NCBI GenBank assembly: GCA_946221495.1
Contig: CAMIFA010000023.1
Coordinates: 1-41,567 of the forward strand
DNA from: an uncultured cyanobacterium
Lineage (GTDB): Bacteria > Cyanobacteriota > Cyanobacteriia > Cyanobacteriales > Chroococcidiopsidaceae
DNA: 41,567 nucleotides
Direction of reading: 5' to 3'
The notes under the pieces are model-generated. The model had not been told where the DNA came from. It worked only from the letters and a program-made list of their open reading frames with translations, and did no database searches. A program made the translations under genes and the position numbers. Positions 7,901 through 15,517 of this stretch are shown here, in pieces; the stretch's first letter is position 1; every line of letters starts with the position of its first letter.

Positions 7901-10097
7901 AGTCTTCCTCGCTTAAGTGGGGTGGAACTAAAAGATTTGACTGCTGTAAAGCCAAGGCGAGTGCAGGTACTTCTAGACAAGAGGCAATAAAGTCTGCTCG
8001 TAAAGTAATCGCTAATTTAAATCGGTCTGGAGCGTGTTGAACTGCCCCCAAGACAATTTCTAAAAAGCGTTGGCGCTCTTCTGCTGCCGCTAGAGTAAAT
8101 AATTCCTCAAATTGATCGACAACCAATACAACCATTGGCTCGTGTCGGGCGCGTAACCAACGTACAAATCCTTCTACTCCCTGATACAACATCCCCTCTA
8201 GTTGCAGTTGCTGGTAGGTTTTTTCCCGCTCTGTGCCTGTATCTACTAAACGCCAAGCCAAAGCCTCAATTGGGTTTGCCCCTGGACGAAAACTTTTAAT
8301 CCACCACTGCTCACTTCCGGGTAGCTGCTTGCCTTGCCGCAACAAAGGTATTAATCCAGCATGGACAACCGAAGACTTACCACTTCCAGACGCTCCTACC
8401 ACTGCCAGAAATGCTTGTTGACTTAGCTCATAAAGCAGTTTCTGTGTCAAACTTTCCCGCCCATAGAAGTACGGGGCATCTTCTTCTCCAAATGCTCTTA
8501 ACCCCATGTAAGGACATAGCCCTAAATCAAATTGAGCTGATTTATCTATGCCTAAAGAGCCAAGTTTTCCCGGGATAACTTCAATTACACCCTGTACTGC
8601 TGATAGCCAAATATCAGGAATAATGCCCGTCCCTGCTAGCTCTACCTGTAATTGAGCAATCCACCCCGCCACTGTTAACCCGACTTGTCCATCTGCTGTT
8701 TCCAGCGTTTTTAGTAGCGCTTGAGCAAAAACTTCTGGCTCTTCTGAAGTTGCAGCAGCTGCGATTAAGCATTGTCCTTGCTCAAGTCCAAGCTGCAAAT
8801 CTTCTACCCATTCAGAGAGTAAATTAGCTCCCGGACAATCCAGCACGATTATTTGTTGAGCTTGGGAGTGGCGTAACGTTTTCCTTAACCAAGAACGACT
8901 AAGACGTAAATCATCACCTAAAACTAACCAAGCTCCTGACTCTGTCTCTTCAATCCGCCCCCTAAGATACAGTAATACAGTTTCTTTTTCTGCTGTACCT
9001 TTAAATGCTTTTTTAGAGTGCCAACCCAGGAATTCTTGAATAGCTTCCCGTACTTCCAACCATCCTTTTCCAGGTCGAGGAAAATATTCTAGTTCAAAAC
9101 CTCCAGCTTGGCGCAGCACTTTACTTAAAGCTATTGTCTTGCTGCTTGATAGTCTATCTACAACTAGCGCTTGTCGGGGATACCGAGAACTGACATTATC
9201 TGGTTTTAAGCCTAAAATCAGTTCCCCTACTCCTTCGACAATCCGTTTAGGAGTTTGCAACTCATACTCAGAATAGAGATTAGTTTCACCTCTAGTCTGC
9301 TTTTGCTGATTGATCAGACGCAGCTGCTGATTTGTCTTATCGATGTATTGCAGAGTCTGGTGATAAACGTATTTATAAAGCCCATCGGCATCAATCACGC
9401 CTTGCGCGTCGGCAGCTTCCCCCCGCAGTCCCCGCATTAGGTAGTAAGTAAATACTCCGTGTCCTAGTTCTGGAAACTCCCACGATTGTTGTGCTTGATC
9501 GCAGGACAATAAGGCATAAAATCCTTTGCTCTGAGCGGCGCGTTGCCGCAATACTTCTACAAGTTGGAGTGTGGGGTTAAGTAGGGCGGCTTCTCCTCTT
9601 GCCCCTTTGAGTGTCATGCCACCACTATGACAAGCATCTAGCCAAATGATCTGCTGGTGGGCGGAACTATTGCCTAACATTTGCAACAATTCCGGCAACC
9701 CTAAACCTGTAGTAATCAGGTTGTCTTTCTGGGTATCTGCTAGACACAATACAGCCTGCTGAGTGTTAGGCTCTAATACTCCATGTCCAGAAAAATAAAA
9801 CAGGATAGTATCTTGGAGTTTTGCTTCTAAGACAATTTGCTTCAAACTAGTCCGAACTGTCTCTAGCTGGGCAACTTGTGTGGCAAAGTCGTGATGAATA
9901 ATTACTTCCTTATTCGGAAATCCCGCAGTTGCTTCTGCCAAAGCTTCTGCCAACCCTTGACAATCTAAAGCTGAATAGCGCAAAGCAGGCATTTGATACT
10001 GATATTTATTTACTCCTATAAGCAGCAGCCAAAGTTTAGCTTCACCTGTTTTCAGGGCATGAGTAGCGCGGCTGGTATTAACAGAGACTGGAGACAT
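4959..10097 (-). CDS. Caspase - pseudo-caspase - STAND NTPase - TM - 14xWD40 protein
   Basis: A 1712-residue multidomain protein. Residues 20-260 are a caspase (C14) domain with the dyad His105 (FYFSGHG) and Cys156 (WLDACHSGG). Residues about 305-500 repeat the same fold pattern (LVVDRLSSS, VLLYLRG, IIVLDCPG), but the His is replaced and the Cys context lost. An nSTAND1-type NTPase follows: Walker A GASGSGKSS at 568-576 and Walker B VVLVVDQFEEL at 656-666. Then come a helical region, one membrane segment near 998-1019, and 14 WD40 blades (about 1095-1670), enough for two seven-bladed propellers. Such proteins are thought to be switch-like: the WD40 part senses a ligand, the NTPase oligomerises and the caspase is activated. 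Blade 7 carries a repeat-derived insertion. Target and trigger are unknown. Confidence 0.93.
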   Translation of the reverse strand: MSPVSVNTSRATHALKTGEAKLWLLLIGVNKYQYQMPALRYSALDCQGLAEALAEATAGFPNKEVIIHHDFATQVAQLETVRTSLKQIVLEAKLQDTILFYFSGHGVLEPNTQQAVLCLADTQKDNLITTGLGLPELLQMLGNSSAHQQIIWLDACHSGGMTLKGARGEAALLNPTLQLVEVLRQRAAQSKGFYALLSCDQAQQSWEFPELGHGVFTYYLMRGLRGEAADAQGVIDADGLYKYVYHQTLQYIDKTNQQLRLINQQKQTRGETNLYSEYELQTPKRIVEGVGELILGLKPDNVSSRYPRQALVVDRLSSSKTIALSKVLRQAGGFELEYFPRPGKGWLEVREAIQEFLGWHSKKAFKGTAEKETVLLYLRGRIEETESGAWLVLGDDLRLSRSWLRKTLRHSQAQQIIVLDCPGANLLSEWVEDLQLGLEQGQCLIAAAATSEEPEVFAQALLKTLETADGQVGLTVAGWIAQLQVELAGTGIIPDIWLSAVQGVIEVIPGKLGSLGIDKSAQFDLGLCPYMGLRAFGEEDAPYFYGRESLTQKLLYELSQQAFLAVVGASGSGKSSVVHAGLIPLLRQGKQLPGSEQWWIKSFRPGANPIEALAWRLVDTGTEREKTYQQLQLEGMLYQGVEGFVRWLRARHEPMVVLVVDQFEELFTLAAAEERQRFLEIVLGAVQHAPDRFKLAITLRADFIASCLEVPALALALQQSNLLVPPHLSEEDYRQVIVKPAEKVGLKVEPELVEVLLQELSHAAGDLPLLEFVLEQLWQHHCPGELTLQVYQQQIGGFKGALERSCQAVYDGLDAEAQACARWIFLALTQLGEGTEDTRRRALKSQLVVPKYPTALVERTLQALTAAKLVVINLEADESAMGQSRGFSSPQPEESAQQVTVEVAHEVLIRHWSTLRWWLEENRTRLRLQRQIEQAAKLWKHNQQADFLLQGVRLAQAEEIYINYTDELSQDVQLFIEACLEERQQQQLLIKKRLRRTQIAAAAIATLGLAAVSFAGLAYLQRQKAQINEIAALNSLSEALLLSNQQLEALTASIKAGQQLRQINWLAVPADTQIKTVTTLQQAVYLTQERNRLEGYSDLNSVSFSPDGKTLAAAGDDIKLWNLDGTLLKTLSGHQDRVTRVKFSPDGNLLASTSADKTIKLWSVDGRLLKTLVGHRDWVNSVAFSPNGELIASASRDQTIKLWSVNGTLLKTLQGHSGWVNSVAFSPDGKFLASAGEDKTVKLWRTVDAKLLKTFATHSDRVTSVAFSPDGKMIASASADQTVRLTEISTSIVQILDGHNAQVNSVAFSPDGKLASAGADNTVKLWHSDGTLITTLRGHSAEVSEISFSPDGQAVSEAMPKGLIASASADKTIKLWDTDTRQQQDSSVYSVSFSPNGKTFATAGWDGTVKLWRKDGITSGLLFKILKGHQAPVFNLSFSADGKMLASSSADKTIKLWNAVDGRLIRTLTGHRDGVTSVAFSLDNKIIASGSADKTIKLWSVVDGRLLKALIGHQDGVTSVAFSADGKILASGSYDNTVKLWTLNGILLRTLDNHKSAIASVAFSADGKIAAASWDNTIKIWSVDGHLLQTLTGHTNGVTSVSFSPSGILVSGSADNTLKLWNVADGTLLKTLFGHQDPIRSVNFSPSGSLISASVNDGFLLWNLNLEALLTRGCDRLHDYLKTNPNLQASDRQICDDLINSKIMLTTEHGQS
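6008..6040 (-). repeat. Small palindromic repeat inserted in frame in WD40 blade 7
   Basis: Every other blade reads FSPDGK(x)IASAS or close to it. Blade 7 instead reads FSPDGQ, then AVSEAMPKG, then LIASAS, about nine extra residues near position 1352 of the protein. The DNA holds the nested palindromes GCCCTTTGGGC and GGCTTCGCTT, the style of dispersed short palindromic repeats in cyanobacterial spacers. The reading frame is kept and no stop is introduced. The exact edges are approximate. Confidence 0.65.
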
Positions 10098-10242
10098 CTT
10101 TCTAAGTTAAAAGTGAAAGAAACAATAAAAAATTCTGTTTATATACGGCAGACGCAATTCAGAAGTGAATGTATTAAGCCAAACTTTTATCTTATGTGCT
10201 TGAACTTATGCAAAATGTCTGCAACCGTAGCTAAGAAAGTAG

Positions 10243-10304
10243 GATGTTCCTACTCAAGCTCCGAGGGAATTATTGGATATTACTTGTCTTCCACAGCCTC
10301 TCTA
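10243..10304 (-). repeat. Direct repeat copy B, overlapping the 3' end of the small TM-protein gene
   Basis: This is the partner of 3881-3950, in the same orientation. Within it the sequence codes (minus strand) for the last residues of the 151-residue protein and runs past its stop codon. Together the two copies bracket about 6.3 kb that holds exactly the FecR and caspase-STAND genes. Confidence 0.6.
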
Positions 10305-10725
10305 AGACTTCTATATTCTGGCGTAGAACAGTAACGCGATTAGTCCGATAGCGTTTATACAAAAATAGCCCTAAGCCACTACTACAAACAATAATAAAAA
10401 AAATAAGTCTATCAACGGTGTTTGTAGTTTGATATTGGTTAATCTGGTCAACTGACCTTTGCTGATCAGGATTTGGCGCTGGCACAACAGTAACAAGTGC
10501 AGATTTGCTGCTCTGTGTTGCTTTAGTCTTCTGTAGAGCATCTTGATTAGGCTCCTTACTTGTTTCAACGTTACACCGCAAATACTCAGGCTCTCTTACA
10601 CAAATTAAATGCTGTACTTCTTCTACATTCATCTGATGTTGAGGCTGACCAAATGCCTTTTCAGTTGGAGCAAGCGATACCGCAGCAACTAAGGAGATTA
10701 GAAAACTAAAGAGTTTGAAGTTCAT
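10270..10725 (-). CDS. Hypothetical protein with signal peptide and one membrane segment
   Basis: A 151-residue protein that I do not recognise by family. Residues 1-26 look like a signal peptide (MNFKLFSFLISLVAAVSLAP, then EKAFGQ). The next 80 residues are polar, with two Cys (HLICVREPEYLRCNV). A hydrophobic helix (LIFFIIVCSSGLGLFLY) lies near 105-122 and is followed by a basic stretch and a short helix ending ERLWKTSNIQ. That suggests a periplasmic domain anchored with a small cytoplasmic tail. It lies 172 bases upstream of the caspase-STAND gene on the same strand, so co-transcription is possible. Its 3' end is duplicated at 3881-3950, on the far side of the FecR/caspase pair. Confidence 0.6.
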   Translation of the reverse strand: MNFKLFSFLISLVAAVSLAPTEKAFGQPQHQMNVEEVQHLICVREPEYLRCNVETSKEPNQDALQKTKATQSSKSALVTVVPAPNPDQQRSVDQINQYQTTNTVDRLIFFIIVCSSGLGLFLYKRYRTNRVTVLRQNIEVLERLWKTSNIQ

Positions 10726-10931
10726 GAATGTTTTTATTCCTTTGTCGTAGAGTTTAGCAAAAGTGTTTTTTAGCCCTCAAGCGAGTTAGTACGTCTACTT
10801 TTGTTATGTGCTTGGGAGTAGCAGTTAATTCGTAGGGAATTGTCAAATTAGTTATTGAGGAAGTAATGCGATCGCCCTAAGTATCGGCAGTTGTATTAGC
10901 GTTAGCCTAGTCCGGACATCGCGATCGCAAA

Positions 10932-11216
10932 TCAGCAATAGAGCGCGACATCTTCACCACATTGATCTGCAAGATAAGATAGAGCCTTGAAGCGCAGACT
11001 AACTATTTGCTCGTAGAGCGGATTTAGCTTGCACAGAGGCGGAATATGAATGACAATGTGGCTAAACTTAATATGCCGCTCAAAAGGACACTGGGCTGGG
11101 ATTAGCTTGCAAAGTAACCGCGCAACTTTAGGATCGTGAATTTCTATAGCTTCAAGCCACTGGCGCACTGGATGCAGTAGACCGCTACCGTAATTAATTT
11201 TGATTAAGCTGGTCAT
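10932..11216 (-). CDS. Stand-alone Mo-dependent nitrogenase C-terminal domain protein
   Basis: A 94-residue protein matching the Mo-nitro_C family (Mo-dependent nitrogenase C-terminus). Diagnostic segments are HPVRQWLEAIEI, KVARLLCKLIPAQCPFER, HIPPLCKLNPLYEQIVSLRF and ALSYLADQCGEDV. The family name comes from fusion to nitrogenase-associated proteins, but most cyanobacterial members are small free-standing proteins and are not enzymes. Conserved cysteines (LLCK, AQCP, PLCK, DQCG) could bind metal; that is inference. No nif genes lie nearby. The gene looks monocistronic. The family call is firm, the function open. Confidence 0.82.
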   Translation of the reverse strand: MTSLIKINYGSGLLHPVRQWLEAIEIHDPKVARLLCKLIPAQCPFERHIKFSHIVIHIPPLCKLNPLYEQIVSLRFKALSYLADQCGEDVALYC

Positions 11217-11309
11217 AAAATTACCTCACACTTGTCAATTTCAAAGTTGTTAATCGTTAAAATTTACATCTCTATTTATTTATCGGGTTGTTACTAGGTT
11301 TTTATGCAC

Positions 11310-11401
11310 AGGACTTACGCAAAAACCCTTTCAAACTCTTATTCCTTTGTGTACTTTGTGTTCTTTGCGGTTCGTTTTTCCGTTACTGGTGCGTAAGTCC
11401 T
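11310..11401. mobile_element. 92-bp MITE-like element, copy 1
   Basis: Perfect 12-base terminal inverted repeats, AGGACTTACGCA and TGCGTAAGTCCT, enclose about 68 bases that include TTCCTTTGTGTACTTTGTGT. A second copy lies at 23799-23914. There is no coding capacity, so it resembles a non-autonomous element mobilised by an IS transposase elsewhere. It sits in the 343-base spacer 11217-11559, whose remainder holds a HIP1 octamer and the leader of the sigma-like gene; a 61-codon open frame across it is not a gene. Confidence 0.75.
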
Positions 11402-11559
11402 AATGCAGTTTTCTGGAAGTGTGATTTAAGGCAAATTAGGAATTTGAGCAAGCTTGAGTATAGCGATCGCCTGTTGTAGTAAAGTTGGGTCAAGCGGATC
11501 TTGTGATACATTCGTTCAGGCTAGCTTTTTCTTATGTACTCAACATGAGTAGTTGATTC

Positions 11560-12768
11560 ATGCGCCCCCGTCAAACCATTATTGAGAGCTATTCGACTTT
11601 CGTGCAGTTTGACGCAGATCGTTTCCAACGTTGGGCGATTGATCCTAAACTGCGTCGCAGTATGCAAAGTTGCCTAGCTGCATTTGAGCCGCAAACAGAG
11701 GAATTTTGGGCGCTCTACTGGTACAAAACTTGGCAAAATCAGGATCTGAATAATCTTGCTAGTGAGCATCTAGCGGCTTACTTGCAAGAAGCCTGCTATT
11801 GGGCGGCTCAAAAAACGACCGCTAGCCTTGCCAGTATGCAGTACACGATATCTGATTGTTTTCAGATAGCGATCGCGCGGTTTGAGCTAGTTTTAAAAAA
11901 CTTTAACCCCAATCAAGGCTTTGGACTAAAAAGCTACGCCAGTGCAACTTTTAGCTCTTCAATTAAAGAAATTTTGCGCCAGCGCCACGAAGCTGATATT
12001 TGCACTGATTGGGCTTTGTTAAGGAAAACAAGTCAAAAGCGGCTAATAGAGTCTCTACAAAATGCAGGTTTATCATTAAAAATAACTAATTACGTTTTAG
12101 CTTGGAACTGCTTTAAGACAATTTATGTACCAATTCAAGCTAGTAGAACTAGTAGGCTCCCGAAGCCTGATCGTGCCACTTGGGAGGCGATCGCTAAACT
12201 CTACAATACGCAACGCACCAATTCCCTACCTTCACCTCAATCAGAATCTAGCGCCGAAGACCTAGAAAAGTGGCTGAGTGCTTGTGCTAAAGCAGTCCGA
12301 TCTTATCTCTACCCCACACTTACTTCAATCAATACGCCCAAGCCAGAGCAATCTGGAGAGTTACTGGATGATTTGCCAGACTTGCAAGAATCTTTACTGA
12401 CTGAAATTATTGCTGCTGAAGAAGAACAAGATAGACGCATTCAACAAACTCAAATTAACACTGTGCTAGCAGCAGCTGTGGCTAAACTTGAACCACAAGC
12501 CCAAAAATTGCTCCAGATGTACTACGGTGAATCGCTTACCCAACAACAAATGGCGCATCAGCTGCAGTTGAAGCAGTACACAGTTTCACGGCAACTCACC
12601 CGCTCTAGAGAATCCTTGTTACTGGCGATCGCTCACTGGAGCCAGGATTTAATGCATATTTCCCTCAATTCAGACCTACTTAAAAATATCAATACAGTTC
12701 TCGAAGAGTGGCTGCAAAACTACTACAGCCAACCTCATCTGCCATATTTCCTGGAACAGCGATCATGA
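11560..12768 (+). CDS. Sigma-70-like factor (divergent cyanobacterial type)
   Basis: A 402-residue protein with sigma-like architecture. Residues about 95-145 resemble region 2 (FNPNQGFGLKSYASATFSSS, then IKEILRQR), where classical factors have the FDP..G..F.TYA pattern. The C-terminal part has a region 4-like helix-turn-helix: KLEPQAQKLLQMYYGESLTQ followed by QQMAHQLQLKQYTVSRQLTR. The N-terminal 90 residues and the long middle are family-specific and helical. It would direct RNA polymerase to a special promoter set, or act as a regulator derived from a sigma factor. The stop codon overlaps the ATG of the DUF1822 gene (ATGA), so the pair is translationally coupled. The ATG has only a weak ribosome site. 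Confidence 0.78.
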   Translation: MRPRQTIIESYSTFVQFDADRFQRWAIDPKLRRSMQSCLAAFEPQTEEFWALYWYKTWQNQDLNNLASEHLAAYLQEACYWAAQKTTASLASMQYTISDCFQIAIARFELVLKNFNPNQGFGLKSYASATFSSSIKEILRQRHEADICTDWALLRKTSQKRLIESLQNAGLSLKITNYVLAWNCFKTIYVPIQASRTSRLPKPDRATWEAIAKLYNTQRTNSLPSPQSESSAEDLEKWLSACAKAVRSYLYPTLTSINTPKPEQSGELLDDLPDLQESLLTEIIAAEEEQDRRIQQTQINTVLAAAVAKLEPQAQKLLQMYYGESLTQQQMAHQLQLKQYTVSRQLTRSRESLLLAIAHWSQDLMHISLNSDLLKNINTVLEEWLQNYYSQPHLPYFLEQRS

Positions 12769-13916
12769 TTGACTCAGCTGCATTTATATTTGCCGATCCA
12801 AAACAGGTGTGGTTGGAATCTCCACTCACTCAAACTCAGGAGGATCAATTTTCCACACCAAGTAGTCGTTGGAACGGAATTCTCAACTCAATTTGTCTCA
12901 ATACTGTTTTGCCTTTGCTAAGAGCAGAATATGCACCGCAAGCTAGGGTTTGGTCTATGGCTACTTTACCTAGTTTTTGGGAAATAGTTAATGGTACAGC
13001 GATTGACATTGGTATAACTCGACTGGTGCTGATTCCCAGCGAGACAATTGATATAAGTGAATTGCGAGTACCACAAGAATGGGTGGATATTCCTAGTTGG
13101 GCGGCTGATTACTACCTAGCGGTGCAAGTTAATTCTGACGAAGGATGGGTAAGAATTTGGGGTTATACCACTCATCAGCAACTAAAGACGAGTGGACATT
13201 ATGATCCGAGCGATCGCACTTACTCTTTAGATGCAGAAGATTTGATTTTGGATCTCAATGTCCTCTGGGTAGCGCGTCAACTCTGCCCTCAAGAACCGAC
13301 TCGTGGAGTTATTACACCGCTTCCGGCTTTACCACTAGCACAAGCAGAAAACTTACTCCAGCGTTTAGGAGATCCTGCTCTTTCTACACCTCGCTTGGAA
13401 GTGCCTTTTGAGCTTTGGGGAGCGTTGCTGGAGCATGGAGGCTGGAGACAACGTTTATACGAACGCCGTCAAGGACTACCAGAGCAGTGGTCAATTTTGC
13501 AGTGGCTACAAGCTGGAATTTCTAATTTTGCTCAACAAATTGGTTGGCAACAAATACAGTTTCAACCTAATCTTGTGGGAGCGCGGGGTGTAGAACAGCC
13601 AACGACAGTACCAGTCCTATCTCGTCAATTAATAATTGCAGGTCAAGCATATCAATTGCAGGTGCTGCCGCAGGGCAATCCAGAAGAACAGATTTGGCGC
13701 TTTCAGCTTTTGAGTTCACTGGGCGCTCCCATCCCTAATGGATTTAAATTAAGACTGCTTACGGAAGACTTACAAACATTTGCCAACAACGAAGACACTG
13801 CTACAACTGCTGTAGACAGACTTTATATTGAAGTGGCTCTGGAACCAGGGGAAGGATTGGTATGGGAGATCGAGCCTGTTCCAGAAAACTACAATCAAGA
13901 AATCTTACGGTTTTGA
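12765..13916 (+). CDS. DUF1822 family protein
   Basis: A 383-residue soluble protein of the cyanobacterial DUF1822 family. Recognisable segments are RVWSMATLPSFWEIVNGTAI, RLVLIPSETIDISELRVPQE, WAADYYLAVQVN, WVRIWGYTTH and LYERRQGLPEQWSILQWLQA. I chose the ATG at 12765, which overlaps the upstream stop in an ATGA quartet; a frame open from 12708 would add 19 residues inside the sigma-like gene. No catalytic motif is visible. DUF1822 genes are commonly found next to sigma-like genes, and often near CHAT- or caspase-bearing genes, in cyanobacteria; that is recollection of neighbourhoods. It may be a regulator or partner of the sigma-like protein. Confidence 0.85.
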   Translation: MIDSAAFIFADPKQVWLESPLTQTQEDQFSTPSSRWNGILNSICLNTVLPLLRAEYAPQARVWSMATLPSFWEIVNGTAIDIGITRLVLIPSETIDISELRVPQEWVDIPSWAADYYLAVQVNSDEGWVRIWGYTTHQQLKTSGHYDPSDRTYSLDAEDLILDLNVLWVARQLCPQEPTRGVITPLPALPLAQAENLLQRLGDPALSTPRLEVPFELWGALLEHGGWRQRLYERRQGLPEQWSILQWLQAGISNFAQQIGWQQIQFQPNLVGARGVEQPTTVPVLSRQLIIAGQAYQLQVLPQGNPEEQIWRFQLLSSLGAPIPNGFKLRLLTEDLQTFANNEDTATTAVDRLYIEVALEPGEGLVWEIEPVPENYNQEILRF

Positions 13917-14023
13917 ACTTGCGGTGCAATACAGCAGGTTTATTGAGCTAAGAATAATTAGGTTGGGATAATCATTTACGGACTTACACAAGAATTGCCT
14001 AACTTTGTTTATTATCGTAGACG

Positions 14024-14076
14024 CTTTGCGGCTTGCCGCAGGCTACCGCCTTCACGTAGTCTAGCGACAGCGTTTA
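14024..14076. repeat. Dispersed short palindromic repeat, copy 1
   Basis: It contains GCGGCTTGCCGC as an inner palindrome, then ACCGCCTTCACGTAGTCTAG and CGACAGCGTTT. The reverse complement of 14045-14076 matches the insert at 23851-23882 with one mismatch. It lies in the 320-base spacer 13917-14236. The start of that spacer also has GGACTTACACA near 13980, which resembles a decayed end of the MITE family. No gene is seen in the spacer. Confidence 0.65.
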
Positions 14077-14236
14077 GATATCAAAGCGCTCGCATTGAAC
14101 ATAAGCCCGTTAGAAAGCTCCTGTATTCTTAGAGTGTGCCTAAGTTCTAATAATTGAAATTATTGCTGAAAAATGAGCGATTACTTTCTCTAATTCTGAG
14201 GTAAAAATATAAGTTGCATTAACATCCAGTTATTCT

Positions 14237-15379
14237 ATGCCTTCTCTTGAAATTTCCTCCACAAGTGCCGCTCAAGATTTACCCACAATTGGTGTGGCAG
14301 TAGTAGGAACTGGATTTGGTCAGAAAGTACACATTCCCGGATTTCAGGCTCACCCCCGAACCCAGATAGTTGCTGTTTATCACCGAGACTTAAACAAGGC
14401 AAAAGAAATTGCCCAAGCTCATAATATTCCTCACGCTAGCAATACAATCGCTGACATCGTTGCTTTACCAGAAGTTGCAGCAGTCAGCATTTCCACACCG
14501 CCGTTTCTACACTACGAGATGGCAAAAACAGTCCTCCAAGCCAGAAAGCATTTATTACTAGAAAAACCAACAGCTCTTAACGCTACTGAAGCACAGGAAT
14601 TGCACCAAATAGCTTTAGCTCATAAAGTCGTCACCGCCTTAGATTTTGAATTTCGCTTTGTTCCGGCGTGGCAATTATTCGCAGAAATGCTATCTCAGGG
14701 ATATGTCGGGCAGAAGCGCTTAATTAAAATTGATTGGCTAGTTTCAAGTCGTGCTGATGCTTCCCGACCTTGGAACTGGTACTCTCGTAAAGACCAAGGT
14801 GGCGGCGCATTAGGAGCGTTGGGTTCCCATACTTTTGATTATATTAGCTGGCTATTTGGTTCCATACGGCGCTTGTCTGCTCATCTGAGTACCGCTATAC
14901 CTTTACGACCTGATTCCGTTACTGGGGAATTAAAGCCTGTAGATGCAGATGATACTTGTATGTTGATCCTAGAACTAGCAGATGGTACACCTTGCCAAGT
15001 TTGCATCAGTGCTTGTACTACTCAAGGACGTGGGCATTGGGTAGAAGTTTACGGCGATCGCGGTACTTTAGTTTTGGGTAGTGATAATCAAAAAGATTAT
15101 GTGCATGGATTTAGGCTGTGGGCAAGTCAAAATGGGCAACCCCTAGCTTCTGTGCAAATCCCCCCGCGTCTTACTTTTCCGCAGACTTATACTGATGGAC
15201 GCATCGCACCGTTTATTCGTGTCATAGATCAGTGGGTGCAAGGAATTGACCGAGGTGAAGCAATAGCACCTTCATTGCAAGAAGGCGTTTACTCTCAACT
15301 GTTGATGGACTTAACTCATCAATCTCATTCAACAAGCTGCTGGGTAGATTTACCTGCCTTGTCAGACCTTGCTAGTTGA
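14237..15379 (+). CDS. Gfo/Idh/MocA family NAD(P)-dependent oxidoreductase
   Basis: A 380-residue two-domain dehydrogenase. The N-terminal Rossmann fold shows VAVVGTGFGQKVHIPGF near residue 21, STPPFLHYEMA, and the family box LLLEKPTALN, which holds the catalytic Lys of the EKP motif. The C-terminal alpha/beta domain starts around 130 (FEFRFVPAW) and includes GGGALGALGSHTFDYISWLF with the conserved GSH..D pattern. Such enzymes oxidise or reduce sugars, inositol or related compounds; the substrate cannot be told from sequence. The length is normal. The gene stands alone between two repeat-bearing spacers, so context gives no pathway. Confidence 0.9.
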   Translation: MPSLEISSTSAAQDLPTIGVAVVGTGFGQKVHIPGFQAHPRTQIVAVYHRDLNKAKEIAQAHNIPHASNTIADIVALPEVAAVSISTPPFLHYEMAKTVLQARKHLLLEKPTALNATEAQELHQIALAHKVVTALDFEFRFVPAWQLFAEMLSQGYVGQKRLIKIDWLVSSRADASRPWNWYSRKDQGGGALGALGSHTFDYISWLFGSIRRLSAHLSTAIPLRPDSVTGELKPVDADDTCMLILELADGTPCQVCISACTTQGRGHWVEVYGDRGTLVLGSDNQKDYVHGFRLWASQNGQPLASVQIPPRLTFPQTYTDGRIAPFIRVIDQWVQGIDRGEAIAPSLQEGVYSQLLMDLTHQSHSTSCWVDLPALSDLAS

Positions 15380-15453
15380 TCTTAGAAAATACCTCAAAAC
15401 GCAGCTGAGGTAGAAATCAAAACTTACACAAAATTTCTCCAGCTATTGTTAAA

Positions 15454-15495
15454 GGGGACTGGGGATTGGGGACTGGGTACTGGGTGTTGGGAGGA
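15454..15495. repeat. STRR-type heptamer array (GGGGACT-like), six units
   Basis: Six consecutive 7-base units are in phase: GGGGACT, GGGGATT, GGGGACT, GGGTACT, GGGTGTT, GGGAGGA. The reverse complement of the best unit fits CCCCRRT, the STRR1 heptamer of heterocystous cyanobacteria. The units degrade toward the right. Confidence 0.85.
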
Positions 15496-15517
15496 ATTGA
15501 GGACGGGGTTTTATTGA

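Noticed and set aside
9993..10334. 113-codon plus-strand frame across the caspase gene start and the TM gene end
   Set aside because: It overlaps two better genes, has no family features, and no ribosome site.
11288..11479. 63-codon plus-strand frame
   Set aside because: It is read through the MITE; its residues come from the element's ends and core.
13408..13593. 61-codon frame inside DUF1822
   Set aside because: It is an out-of-frame reading of the DUF1822 gene with no ribosome site.
15454..15495. Regular G-rich repeat that could suggest a CRISPR or a coding repeat
   Set aside because: Units are seven bases with no spacers and no cas genes; it fits STRR heptamers.
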